Below are positions 1-4,949 of a stretch of DNA of 9,046 nt, in pieces. Source of the DNA: Dehalococcoidia bacterium. GTDB lineage: Bacteria > Chloroflexota > Dehalococcoidia > Dehalococcoidales > JAUVZE01. The position numbers and the translations under genes were made by a program. The notes below the pieces were generated by a model. That model saw only the letters and a program-made list of their open reading frames with translations, was not told the DNA's origin and did not search any database. Where the stretch lies: the NCBI GenBank assembly GCA_004376435.1, contig SOJS01000019.1:1-9046 (forward strand), written 5' to 3'. Position 1 is the first letter of the stretch; the number at the start of each line of letters is the position of its first letter.

Positions 1-270
1 TATAGTTTCATATGTTTGCTCAGCCAGCTCACGTGTGGGCGAGATTATGAGAGCACCCACACGACCCCTTGGGCATTGCAACAGACGCTGCAGAACTGGC
101 AGTACAAAAGCTGCAGTCTTGCCGGTTCCGGTCTGAGCCAGACCAATGAGGTCACGGCCCTGCATAATTGGCGGGATGGATTTAAGCTGGATTGGTGTGG
201 GTGTAATGTAACCGAGTTCCCGGACACCGGCCATGACCCTCGGATGAAAATTAAAGGTTTCGAAATTCAT
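1..270 (-). CDS. DEAD-box RNA helicase, N-terminal part (C-terminus beyond window)
   Basis: My reading of the minus strand from the ATG at 270 gives 90 residues, open to the window edge. It starts MNFETFNFHP. The Q motif is GYITPTPIQ (about 20-28), motif I (Walker A) is AQTGTGKT (45-52) and motif Ia is PTRELA (78-83). These are diagnostic of DEAD-box ATP-dependent RNA helicases, which unwind short RNA duplexes in ribosome assembly, mRNA decay or cold adaptation. The DEAD motif itself and the second RecA domain lie outside the window. A Shine-Dalgarno AGAGGAG (276-282) sits 5 nt before the ATG. The gene follows the RRM gene by 61 bp on the same strand with no clear terminator between, so co-transcription is likely. 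Family is certain; the subgroup (DeaD, CshA or RhlE-like) cannot be decided from this part. Confidence 0.93.
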   Translation of the reverse strand, partial: MNFETFNFHPRVMAGVRELGYITPTPIQLKSIPPIMQGRDLIGLAQTGTGKTAAFVLPVLQRLLQCPRGRVGALIISPTRELAEQTYETI

Positions 271-331
271 TATGGCTCCTCTATTATAAAGTTACGCGTC
301 TCCAACTTATGGCAGGTGATGTAACTTATTC

Positions 332-649
332 CTAATATCTTCGCTGTCTTCCTCCCCCGGATCTACCACCTCTACCACCGCCGTAGGACCCACCGCTTCT
401 GTTGTCAGTTCGAGGACGAGCTTCATTGACCACAGTGGTCCGCTCTTTTAGCGTTTTCCCGTTAAGACCTGCGATGGCAGCTTCGGCCTCAGACTTTGAG
501 GCCATTTCAACAAAGCCAAATCCCTTAGGTCGCCCGCTGAACTTATCGCTCGGGATACTTACAGAGGTGACTTCTCCGTAGGCCTGGAATTCCTGTTGTA
601 ATTCCTCTTCAGTCATATCATAGGATAAGTTGCCTACATAGATTCTCAT
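332..649 (-). CDS. Small glycine-rich RRM RNA-binding protein
   Basis: A protein of 105 residues with a single RNA recognition motif. RNP2 is IYVGNL (3-8) and RNP1 is KGFGFVEM (42-49); the RRM covers about residues 1-78. A short basic Gly/Arg tail follows (about 84-105, with GGGRGGR). This is the architecture of the bacterial Rbp proteins best known from cyanobacteria, several of which are cold-induced and bind single-stranded RNA. I chose the ATG at 649 rather than the in-frame ATG at 682 because a near-consensus AAGGAGGA (658-665) lies 8 nt upstream and because the RRM begins right at MRIYVGNL. It lies 80 bp after rpsU and 61 bp before the helicase gene. A link between rbp and rpsU is known in cyanobacteria, which supports a role in RNA folding or translation. 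The exact RNA targets are unknown. Confidence 0.93.
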   Translation of the reverse strand: MRIYVGNLSYDMTEEELQQEFQAYGEVTSVSIPSDKFSGRPKGFGFVEMASKSEAEAAIAGLNGKTLKERTTVVNEARPRTDNRSGGSYGGGRGGRSGGGRQRRY

Positions 650-729
650 AATTAGAATCCTCCTTGCCAAATTTCGGAACATTACTGCCTGTTTATCGCC
701 AGCATAAGCAGTGTCCCATTACTCAATTT

Positions 730-930
730 CTAGCGCGCTCCGGTACCACCCTGACGTCGTTTCCGCCTGGCGTTACTTTTAGCTTTTATCCGGGCAGCGT
801 CTCTCTTGGATATGAAGTAGCGATGAGCTTTCGCCTCGCGCAAGATGCCGCCCATCTGAACCATTTTCTGAAAGCGCCGCAACAGGGAATCCTGGGACTC
901 ACCTTCACGTATACTGACTTCTAATGACAA
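730..930 (-). CDS. rpsU: 30S ribosomal protein S21 (bS21)
   Basis: A protein of 66 residues, the usual S21 size. It has the family pattern: an acidic N-terminal strand, then LLRRFQKMVQ (about 16-25), REAKAHRYF (31-39), and a very basic C-terminal helix rich in Arg/Lys (about 43-59). S21 binds near the anti-Shine-Dalgarno end of 16S rRNA and helps initiation. The start must be TTG at 930: an in-frame TGA lies two codons upstream (934-936) and no other start codon precedes the conserved core. There is no real Shine-Dalgarno before it (only a GAG). A perfect 12-bp hairpin ends 17 nt upstream and may control it. It sits between the zinc-ribbon and RRM genes on the same strand, probably as part of one transcript. 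Confidence 0.92.
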   Translation of the reverse strand: MSLEVSIREGESQDSLLRRFQKMVQMGGILREAKAHRYFISKRDAARIKAKSNARRKRRQGGTGAR

Positions 931-947
931 AACTCAAATTTACCCGG

Positions 948-983
948 GTCGCATCCAGGCCAGTTGCCTAACCTGGATGCGAC
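948..983 (-). promoter_or_regulatory. Perfect 12-bp hairpin in the leader of rpsU
   Basis: The arms GTCGCATCCAGG (948-959) and CCTGGATGCGAC (972-983) are exact reverse complements around a 12-nt loop. In the minus-strand transcript the hairpin lies after the zinc-ribbon stop codon and ends 17 nt before the rpsU TTG. The sequence after it (CCGGGTAAATTTGAGTTTTG) is not a proper U-tract, so it is not a standard intrinsic terminator. It may be a translational operator, an mRNA processing or stabilising element, or a weak attenuator. The structure is certain; the role is inferred. Confidence 0.6.
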
Positions 984-1000
984 TCATGGCTTAACCTCAC

Positions 1001-1300
1001 TTATCTACTCGGTCTGACTTTTCGGTAGCAATCACTGCAGTACACTGGCTTATCGCCGCGAGGTTCAAAGGGTACTTCGGTGTCTTTACCGCACTCAGCG
1101 CAGGTCGCGGGAAACATCTGGCGCGGGGCTCCGTAGCCGCTACTTCCGTAGCGCTCTGACTTCCTTGCCTGGCGACACGAGGGACAGCGCTTAGGCTCAT
1201 TAGTATAGCCTTTGGATTGGAAAAACTCTTGCTCATCAGCGCTGAAAGTGAAAGTATTACTACAATCGGAACACTGGAGTGACTTGTCTTGGAAACTCAT
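1001..1300 (-). CDS. Double CxxC zinc-ribbon protein (zf-trcl-like)
   Basis: A protein of 99 residues with eight cysteines in four CxxC pairs: C10/C13 with C39/C42, and C67/C70 with C88/C91. This predicts two zinc ribbons joined by a Tyr/Gly/Ser linker (about 51-58). The first half resembles the 'probable zinc-ribbon' (zf-trcl) family of small bacterial proteins, whose biochemical role is not established. Binding of RNA, DNA or a ribosome-associated partner is my inference from the neighbours (S21, RRM protein, RNA helicase). The start at 1300 is fixed by AGAGGAGGT (1307-1315) six nt before the ATG; an upstream in-frame ATG at 1345 has no comparable site. It appears to be the first gene of the unit, with a strong promoter at 1413-1441 and a leader of about 105 nt that contains a small hairpin (AATCC/GGATT, 1361-1374). 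Confidence 0.85.
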   Translation of the reverse strand: MSFQDKSLQCSDCSNTFTFSADEQEFFQSKGYTNEPKRCPSCRQARKSERYGSSGYGAPRQMFPATCAECGKDTEVPFEPRGDKPVYCSDCYRKVRPSR

Positions 1301-1412
1301 TAGATGACCTCCTCTCTTATAAAATTTAGTTAGAGTTCGGGCCATCCAATACTAAAGACAAATCCGCTCGGATTCTAAGAAGCTTGTAATAACCTAAACC
1401 GAAACTGTATAT

Positions 1413-1441
1413 ATTATACACTAAAGAAAGCCTGTTTGCAA
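1413..1441 (-). promoter_or_regulatory. Sigma70-type promoter for the zinc-ribbon/rpsU/RRM/helicase unit
   Basis: On the minus strand, TTGCAA (1441-1436), a 17-nt spacer and a perfect TATAAT (1418-1413). Transcription would start near 1406, about 105 nt before the zinc-ribbon ATG. The rest of the 1301-1553 intergenic stretch holds only this leader and the hairpin at 1445-1467; I see no gene in it. Confidence 0.7.
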
Positions 1442-1444
1442 AAC

Positions 1445-1467
1445 GCGTGCAGTTCCCCCCTGCACGC
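1445..1467 (-). terminator. GC-rich hairpin downstream of the flavoprotein gene, possible terminator
   Basis: The arms GCGTGCAG (1445-1452) and CTGCACGC (1460-1467) form an 8-bp stem with a 7-nt loop, 86 nt after the flavoprotein stop codon. On the minus strand it is followed only by GTTTTGC, a weak U-tract. On the plus strand the tail TAGATTATTTTTA is better, but no plus-strand gene needs ending here. It could insulate the ybeY transcript from the next promoter, whose -35 starts 4 bp away, or serve as a protein-binding site there. Confidence 0.4.
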
Positions 1468-1553
1468 TAGATTATTTTTACAGTGTGATACTTCTCTCTG
1501 TAGCCACAAAATGACGGTTTGTGCAATCTGAGTTCGAGCCTTTACTACTTTGA

Positions 1554-2156
1554 TTATTGAGGCGGAGTTTCTTCCACCAGCTTCTGGCCGGCAAGGAAAG
1601 CCTGATGCAGGGCGTCAGGGTGCTTTAGGATATCCCCCCTCCCATCCACCCTGGCCCTGGCAAATAGCAGGTCGCCGCCGTAGGCGATATCAAGGGTATT
1701 AAAGAGAGCCTTTATTGTCGCCAGCGCCGGTTCAAAGAGGTTGGCTACCCCCCTGCCCCCCACCGAGATAAAAAGCCCCTTTCTCTGCCGCCCCCCACCC
1801 AGCGGTGGTATCTTGAGGACATATTTCCTCGCCCACAGCGCCTGGCAGCGGTCAATCATCGCCTTGGCCTGAGCAGTGACACTCATAAAATGTATCGGGG
1901 AAGCCAGCACTATCCGGTCTGCCGCCGCCAGCTCTTTATATACCATCTGCATATCATCATCCACCTTGCACCTGCCCTTTTTAAGACAGACATCACAGTG
2001 CTGGCAGGGGGCAATATTCAGCTCGCTGAGAACAATGGTCTTCACCTTAGCCCCCTTGCTGGCGGCACCCCGCATCACCTCCGCCAGCAGAAGGTCAGTA
2101 TTGCCGCCGCGCCGCGGGCTGCCGGCAATGCCAAGCACCCTAATCTCTTTCTCCAC
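1554..2156 (-). CDS. Iron-sulfur flavoprotein-like NAD(P)H-dependent FMN reductase family protein
   Basis: A protein of 200 residues with the flavodoxin-like fold of the NADPH-dependent FMN reductase family. GSPRRGGNT (12-20) is the FMN phosphate loop and SPIHFMSVTAQAKAMIDR (86-103) is a second family signature. After the second strand it carries C51-x2-C54-x2-C57-x5-C63. This matches the compact Cys motif (CX2CX2CX4-7C) of archaeal/anaerobe iron-sulfur flavoproteins, which hold a 4Fe-4S cluster next to FMN and take electrons from ferredoxin. A role in electron transfer or in detoxifying oxygen species is therefore inferred; the donor and acceptor are unknown. The start is GTG at 2156, with AAGGGGGTGA (2163-2172) six nt upstream. 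It lies 31 bp after ybeY on the same strand, so the two probably share the ybeY promoter; the functional link to YbeY is unclear. Confidence 0.87.
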   Translation of the reverse strand: MEKEIRVLGIAGSPRRGGNTDLLLAEVMRGAASKGAKVKTIVLSELNIAPCQHCDVCLKKGRCKVDDDMQMVYKELAAADRIVLASPIHFMSVTAQAKAMIDRCQALWARKYVLKIPPLGGGRQRKGLFISVGGRGVANLFEPALATIKALFNTLDIAYGGDLLFARARVDGRGDILKHPDALHQAFLAGQKLVEETPPQ

Positions 2157-2187
2157 TAGCTATCACCCCCTTAGACCCGGTCACAAC

Positions 2188-2667
2188 CTAACCAAGGTCT
2201 GCGGTGGAAATGCTTTCTAAAATCTCCGCCTCCCGGGCTGTCATCTGCTTTCTTAGCGCCGTTTTATCATGCTCATAGCCAAGCAGGTGGAGCAAGCCGT
2301 GAATTATGAGAATGGCTATCTCTTTTTTTACCGAGTGCCCCTGCTCCCCAGCCTGAGCAACCGCCTGGGGATAGGAGATAATCACCTCACCGAGGTGGAG
2401 GACGCCGTCAGGAGGGATAACAAAAGCAGGAGGGCTCGTCTCCACCTGGGTCGGCACCATGGCAAAAGCGAGCACATCGGTAGGCTCATCCCTGCCCAGA
2501 TAGCTTTTATTCAGCTCCCGCACCCTCCCCCCACCGGCAATAACCAGACCGAGCTCCACATCGGCGCTAACGCCCTGGGAGGTAAGGGCATGCTCGGCTA
2601 CCCTCTTTAGCCAGCCACCATCAATGCCCGCCCCAAGCCCCTCTTCAATTAAGACATTAATTTCCAT
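2188..2667 (-). CDS. ybeY: Endoribonuclease YbeY (rRNA maturation factor)
   Basis: A protein of 159 residues, normal for YbeY. The zinc-binding signature HGLLHLLGYEH (123-133) gives the three metal-binding histidines H123, H127 and H133. The upstream family blocks LNKSYLGRDEPTDVLAFA (52-69) and LGEVIIS (92-98) are also present. YbeY is a metal-dependent RNase acting in 16S rRNA 3'-end maturation and ribosome quality control. The ATG at 2667 starts the conserved N-terminal strand (MEINVLIEE). No Shine-Dalgarno precedes it, and the best promoter (2682-2710) would leave only about 8 nt of leader, so initiation may be nearly leaderless. It is the first gene of a two-gene unit with the iron-sulfur flavoprotein gene, and divergent from tRNA-Ser. 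Confidence 0.95.
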   Translation of the reverse strand: MEINVLIEEGLGAGIDGGWLKRVAEHALTSQGVSADVELGLVIAGGGRVRELNKSYLGRDEPTDVLAFAMVPTQVETSPPAFVIPPDGVLHLGEVIISYPQAVAQAGEQGHSVKKEIAILIIHGLLHLLGYEHDKTALRKQMTAREAEILESISTADLG

Positions 2668-2681
2668 GCCGGTTCGTAATC

Positions 2682-2710
2682 ATGATAGCATAGCCCGGGG
2701 TTGCCCTCAA
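2682..2710 (-). promoter_or_regulatory. Promoter of ybeY, giving a very short leader
   Basis: On the minus strand, TTGAGG (2710-2705), a 17-nt spacer and TATCAT (2687-2682, five of six consensus bases). The predicted start of transcription is near 2675, with the ybeY ATG at 2667. Confidence 0.55.
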
Positions 2711-2739
2711 ATAGAGAGGAGCTAGCCTAAAAAACAGGT

Positions 2740-2768
2740 TTGAGCAAAATAGGGGCTTGTGATATAGT
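2740..2768 (+). promoter_or_regulatory. Promoter of tRNA-Ser
   Basis: TTGAGC (2740-2745), a 17-nt spacer and TATAGT (2763-2768, five of six). The predicted start is near 2775, which is two bases before the mature 5' end at 2777, so there is almost no 5' leader for RNase P to remove. Confidence 0.6.
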
Positions 2769-2776
2769 AAAAACAG

Positions 2777-2868
2777 GGAGGGATCGCATAGTGGTCTAGT
2801 GCGGCCGCCTGCTAAGCGGTTACCCTGGGAAACCGGGGTCGTGGGTTCAAATCCCACTCCCTCCGCCA
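2777..2868 (+). tRNA. tRNA-Ser(GCU), reading AGC/AGU
   Basis: A 92-nt class II tRNA that folds well. The acceptor stem GGAGGGA (2777-2783) pairs with TCCCTCC (2858-2864), followed by discriminator G and encoded CCA (2866-2868). The D stem is GCA/TGC with GG in the loop. The anticodon stem GCCGC/GCGGT (2804-2808, 2816-2820) encloses the loop CTGCTAA with anticodon GCT at 2811-2813. A long variable arm of 20 nt (2821-2840, stem ACCC/GGGT) is typical of serine tRNAs. The T arm is GTGGG-TTCAAAT-CCCAC. It has its own promoter at 2740-2768 and a downstream terminator at 2911-2937. Confidence 0.97.
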
Positions 2869-2887
2869 GCCAATTAAGCCGTCTTAA

Positions 2888-2910
2888 TAAAAAAGGGGCA
2901 TTCGCCTCTT
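2888..2910 (-). terminator. Intrinsic terminator of the DUF4342 gene
   Basis: On the minus strand, the stem AGAGGC-GAAT-GCCCCT (2909-2894, one G-U pair) is followed by a run of six T and then ATTAAG. It lies about 27 nt after the DUF4342 stop codon and is a textbook intrinsic terminator. It would also block minus-strand readthrough into the tRNA. Confidence 0.75.
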
Positions 2911-2937
2911 AAAAAACGCCTGAAAAGCGGTTTTTTT
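2911..2937 (+). terminator. Terminator of tRNA-Ser, probably bidirectional
   Basis: A run of six A, CGC, a seven-base loop, GCG, a bulged G and seven T. The stem is short in GC (3 bp) but extended by A-T pairs and followed by T7 on the plus strand. On the minus strand the same element ends in six T. Its T-run on the plus strand overlaps the DUF4342 stop codon (2936-2938). Confidence 0.6.
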
Positions 2938-3187
2938 ATTCCTCTATCTTCTCCACCTCAATGGTGCACTCGGTTACCAGAGCGGCAAAGGCAGCCAGAG
3001 CCGCCAGAACTGGAACCGCCACAATGCCGATTGCCGCCGCCGGGGCGCCGATGGAGAGTGGAATCTCCAGCACGACCCGTTCCTGGTGCAACAGCCGCAC
3101 CCGCCTGATATTCCCCTCATGGACGAGCTTCTTTATCTTCTCCACCAGCTGGCTTCCGGATACGGTAAACTTTTCTTTCTTGACCAT
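2936..3187 (-). CDS. DUF4342 domain protein
   Basis: A protein of 83 residues covering the whole DUF4342 domain. The charged N-terminal helical part (EKFTVSGSQLVEKIKKLVHEGNIRR, seen over 5-29) resembles a UBA-like helix pair. Next come VVLEIPLSIG (38-47), a hydrophobic Ala/Val-rich stretch (about 49-71) that could span or touch a membrane, and a TECTIEVEK end. Many family members are stand-alone proteins of this size; their function is not known. The start is the ATG at 3187, with AAAGGGG (3193-3199) upstream and a strong promoter at 3211-3239. The gene is divergent from argF and convergent with tRNA-Ser, and therefore monocistronic. Confidence 0.85.
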   Translation of the reverse strand: MVKKEKFTVSGSQLVEKIKKLVHEGNIRRVRLLHQERVVLEIPLSIGAPAAAIGIVAVPVLAALAAFAALVTECTIEVEKIEE

Positions 3188-3210
3188 CTCAAAAACCCCT
3201 TTCCCGTTTT

Positions 3211-3239
3211 ACAATACTATGGAGGCAAAAGGCTGTCAA
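3211..3239 (-). promoter_or_regulatory. Promoter of the DUF4342 gene
   Basis: On the minus strand, a perfect TTGACA (3239-3234), a 17-nt spacer and TATTGT (3216-3211, four of six). The predicted start is near 3204, leaving about 17 nt of leader that contains the Shine-Dalgarno site. Confidence 0.65.
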
Positions 3240-3250
3240 TAGCCTATTGA
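3236..3250. promoter_or_regulatory. Perfect 15-bp palindrome between divergent promoters, operator candidate
   Basis: TCAATAGCCTATTGA is perfectly symmetric (7+1+7). Each end supplies the first four bases of a -35 box: TTGACA of the DUF4342 promoter on the minus strand and TTGAAT of the argF promoter on the plus strand. A dimeric repressor bound here would block both promoters. Part of the symmetry follows from two back-to-back -35 boxes, but the central TAG-C-CTA is not explained by them. Confidence 0.45.
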
Positions 3251-3274
3251 ATAATTATTTTTCCGTGCTATACT
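3247..3274 (+). promoter_or_regulatory. Promoter of the argF operon
   Basis: TTGAAT (3247-3252), a 16-nt spacer and TATACT (3269-3274, five of six). The predicted start is near 3281, about 31 nt before the argF start codon. No other clear promoter was seen upstream of der, plsY or gpsA, so this may drive the whole operon. Confidence 0.6.
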
Positions 3275-3311
3275 GTAGGGTATATCTGACAGCTCTTAGC
3301 AGGGGGTTACT

Positions 3312-4250
3312 TTGCAAGGGAAGGACTTACTCTCCATAGCTGACCTCAGTGGTGAGGATATTCGGCTCCTTATATCAAGGGCGATAGATATTAAGGCTGA
3401 GGGCTGGCTTTCCCTACTTGAGCGGAAGATGTTAGCCCTCATCTTTGAGAAACCTTCACTAAGGACACGGGTCAGCTTTGAAGTAGCCATGAAGCAGTTA
3501 GGTGGCGACTCCATCTATCTGTCTCCGGCTGAGGTTGGTCTGGGAAAGCGCGAGTCAGTCCCCGATGTCGCCCGCGTCCTCAGCCGCTATGTGGATGTCA
3601 TCGCCTCCCGCACCTTTAGCCACCATAACCTGGAGACATTTGCCAGCTATTCGGCGGTGCCAGTAATAAATGCCCTCTCCGACCAGGAACACCCGTGCCA
3701 AGCCCTGTCTGACCTGCTTACCATTTATGAGAAAAAGGGCGGGCTGGACGGTCTGACAATAGCCTTTGTCGGCGATGGTAACAATGTCGCTCACAGTCTC
3801 ATGCTGGCGGCATCGCTTACAGGGATGAACTTCAGGATTGCCAGCCCGTCGGGCTATTCTGTTGAGGACAGGGTGCTGCTTCTGGCTCAAGACTACGCCC
3901 TGGATAGCGGCGCCGAAATAATCTGCACCGAGGAGGTAGAGGCGGCGGTTGGGGGGGCTGATATTATCTATACCGATGTCTGGACAAGCATGGGGCAGGA
4001 GGCGGAGGCAGAAGCACGGCGCCAGACTTTTGCCAGCTACCAGGTAAATGAAAAGCTGCTTTCCCTAGCCAAGGAAGATGCCATAGTGATGCACCCGTTG
4101 CCGGCTCACCATGGCGAGGAGGTAGCCGAGGGCGTCTTGGAAAGCCCCAATTCAGTTGTCTTTGACCAGGCAGAGAACAGACTGCACCTACAGAAGGCAT
4201 TGTTAGCCGAAATACTGGGCGGGCTTGAGATATCGCTGACTAGCTCTTAG
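3312..4250 (+). CDS. argF: Ornithine carbamoyltransferase
   Basis: A protein of 312 residues, normal for the family, which makes citrulline from ornithine and carbamoyl phosphate in arginine synthesis (cytoplasmic trimer). The carbamoyl-phosphate site is EKPSLRTRVSFE (46-57, with SLRTR in place of the common STRTR) plus HPCQ (127-130). GDGNNVAHS (154-162) opens the second domain. DVWTSMGQE (222-230) is the ornithine-binding SMG loop, which sets it apart from aspartate carbamoyltransferase. The usual HCLP motif reads HPLPAHHGEE (261-270), so the ornithine-contacting Cys is replaced by Pro. The start is TTG at 3312 with AGGGGG (3301-3306) five nt upstream; no ATG or GTG is suitable before the conserved KDLLSIADLS. 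It is first in the operon, 9 bp before the next gene. No other arg gene is in view. Confidence 0.93.
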   Translation: MQGKDLLSIADLSGEDIRLLISRAIDIKAEGWLSLLERKMLALIFEKPSLRTRVSFEVAMKQLGGDSIYLSPAEVGLGKRESVPDVARVLSRYVDVIASRTFSHHNLETFASYSAVPVINALSDQEHPCQALSDLLTIYEKKGGLDGLTIAFVGDGNNVAHSLMLAASLTGMNFRIASPSGYSVEDRVLLLAQDYALDSGAEIICTEEVEAAVGGADIIYTDVWTSMGQEAEAEARRQTFASYQVNEKLLSLAKEDAIVMHPLPAHHGEEVAEGVLESPNSVVFDQAENRLHLQKALLAEILGGLEISLTSS

Positions 4251-4259
4251 TGGGATAAG

Positions 4260-4910
4260 ATGATGTTAAAAAACATAGTCAGCCAGGGCTGGTACCCCCT
4301 CCTGATAACGGTGCTGGCTTCTGTTGGCTACCTATATGAATGGCCAGTAGAAGCCCTGATTCCAATTCTAGTCATTATCCTGGTTATCGGGCTGGCGACA
4401 ACAGCAATCAGCGCCCGAGAGAAGGAAATGGAGCGGGCATCACTAAAGATAAGGGAACTGGCCGGATATTTTAACCGCCGCTTTACTGGCGACTCTTCTC
4501 TTTCTATCTTTGCCATTATCGCCAGCCTATTTAAAGTTGACGACCCCAAACTTTGGCAATGGGCACGGGCATGTGATATGGCACAGAGAATTTTCAATAC
4601 CTGGTGTGATAGCTTTACCAGCCGCCTGGAGAGTGACGCCAGGACAGGGCGGCTTCCTTCCCACCTGCGCCTCTATCTAAATGAGCTGTGGTTAATCAGC
4701 AGCCATTATTATGAGTTTGTCGAGCAGTTCTATGAGGTGGCGGAGAAGATTGAGCTTCCGCCGGAGACCTCAGAACAGTATAATAAGTTCGTCACCGAAT
4801 ACAACGCCTTTGCCCAGGATTTCAGGGACAGCATCAGTAAGCTGAGGAAGGTAGCCAAAACACAGATTGAGCCGCCCAGCATCCAATTTGCCCGAGAACT
4901 GGCGAAGTAA
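4260..4910 (+). CDS. Conserved-looking hypothetical membrane protein, two N-terminal TM helices
   Basis: I do not recognise this family. The 216-residue protein starts with two hydrophobic segments (about 11-27 and 32-51) joined by a very short turn (YEWPVEA). A basic/acidic stretch (REKEMERASLKIRE) follows, suggesting a membrane hairpin with both ends in the cytoplasm. The remaining 160 residues are predicted largely helical and rich in aromatic residues (e.g. YYEFVEQFYEVAEKIELPPE, 150-169), with no catalytic motif that I can see. Tandem ATGs at 4260 and 4263 are both possible; GGGA (4252-4255) fits the second better by spacing. It lies 9 bp after argF and about 40 bp before der, so it is in the operon. 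Codon use looks like its neighbours. Function unknown. Confidence 0.82.
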   Translation: MMLKNIVSQGWYPLLITVLASVGYLYEWPVEALIPILVIILVIGLATTAISAREKEMERASLKIRELAGYFNRRFTGDSSLSIFAIIASLFKVDDPKLWQWARACDMAQRIFNTWCDSFTSRLESDARTGRLPSHLRLYLNELWLISSHYYEFVEQFYEVAEKIELPPETSEQYNKFVTEYNAFAQDFRDSISKLRKVAKTQIEPPSIQFARELAK

Positions 4911-4949
4911 TTATCTACCAATCTCCAGAGGTGGAGTCCGGAGGTGGCG

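Noticed and set aside
283..288. TATAAT on the minus strand just before the helicase gene
   Set aside because: No acceptable -35 at 16-18 nt (the hexamer there is CATAAG), and the start would fall inside the Shine-Dalgarno region.
16..324. A 102-codon plus-strand reading frame at the left edge
   Set aside because: It is antisense to the DEAD-box helicase, whose Q motif, Walker A and motif Ia are clear on the minus strand.
289..327. 7-bp inverted repeat AAGTTAC/GTAACTT between the RRM and helicase genes
   Set aside because: The 25-nt loop, low GC and absence of a U-tract make it weak; likely chance in a short AT-rich gap.
1523..1542. GAGTTCGAGCC resembling a tRNA T arm
   Set aside because: No matching acceptor, D or anticodon arms around it.
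2657..2857. Minus-strand frame encoding MGFEPTTPVSQG...
   Set aside because: It is the antisense of tRNA-Ser; 'GFEPTT' peptides are a well-known artefact of reading through tRNA T arms.
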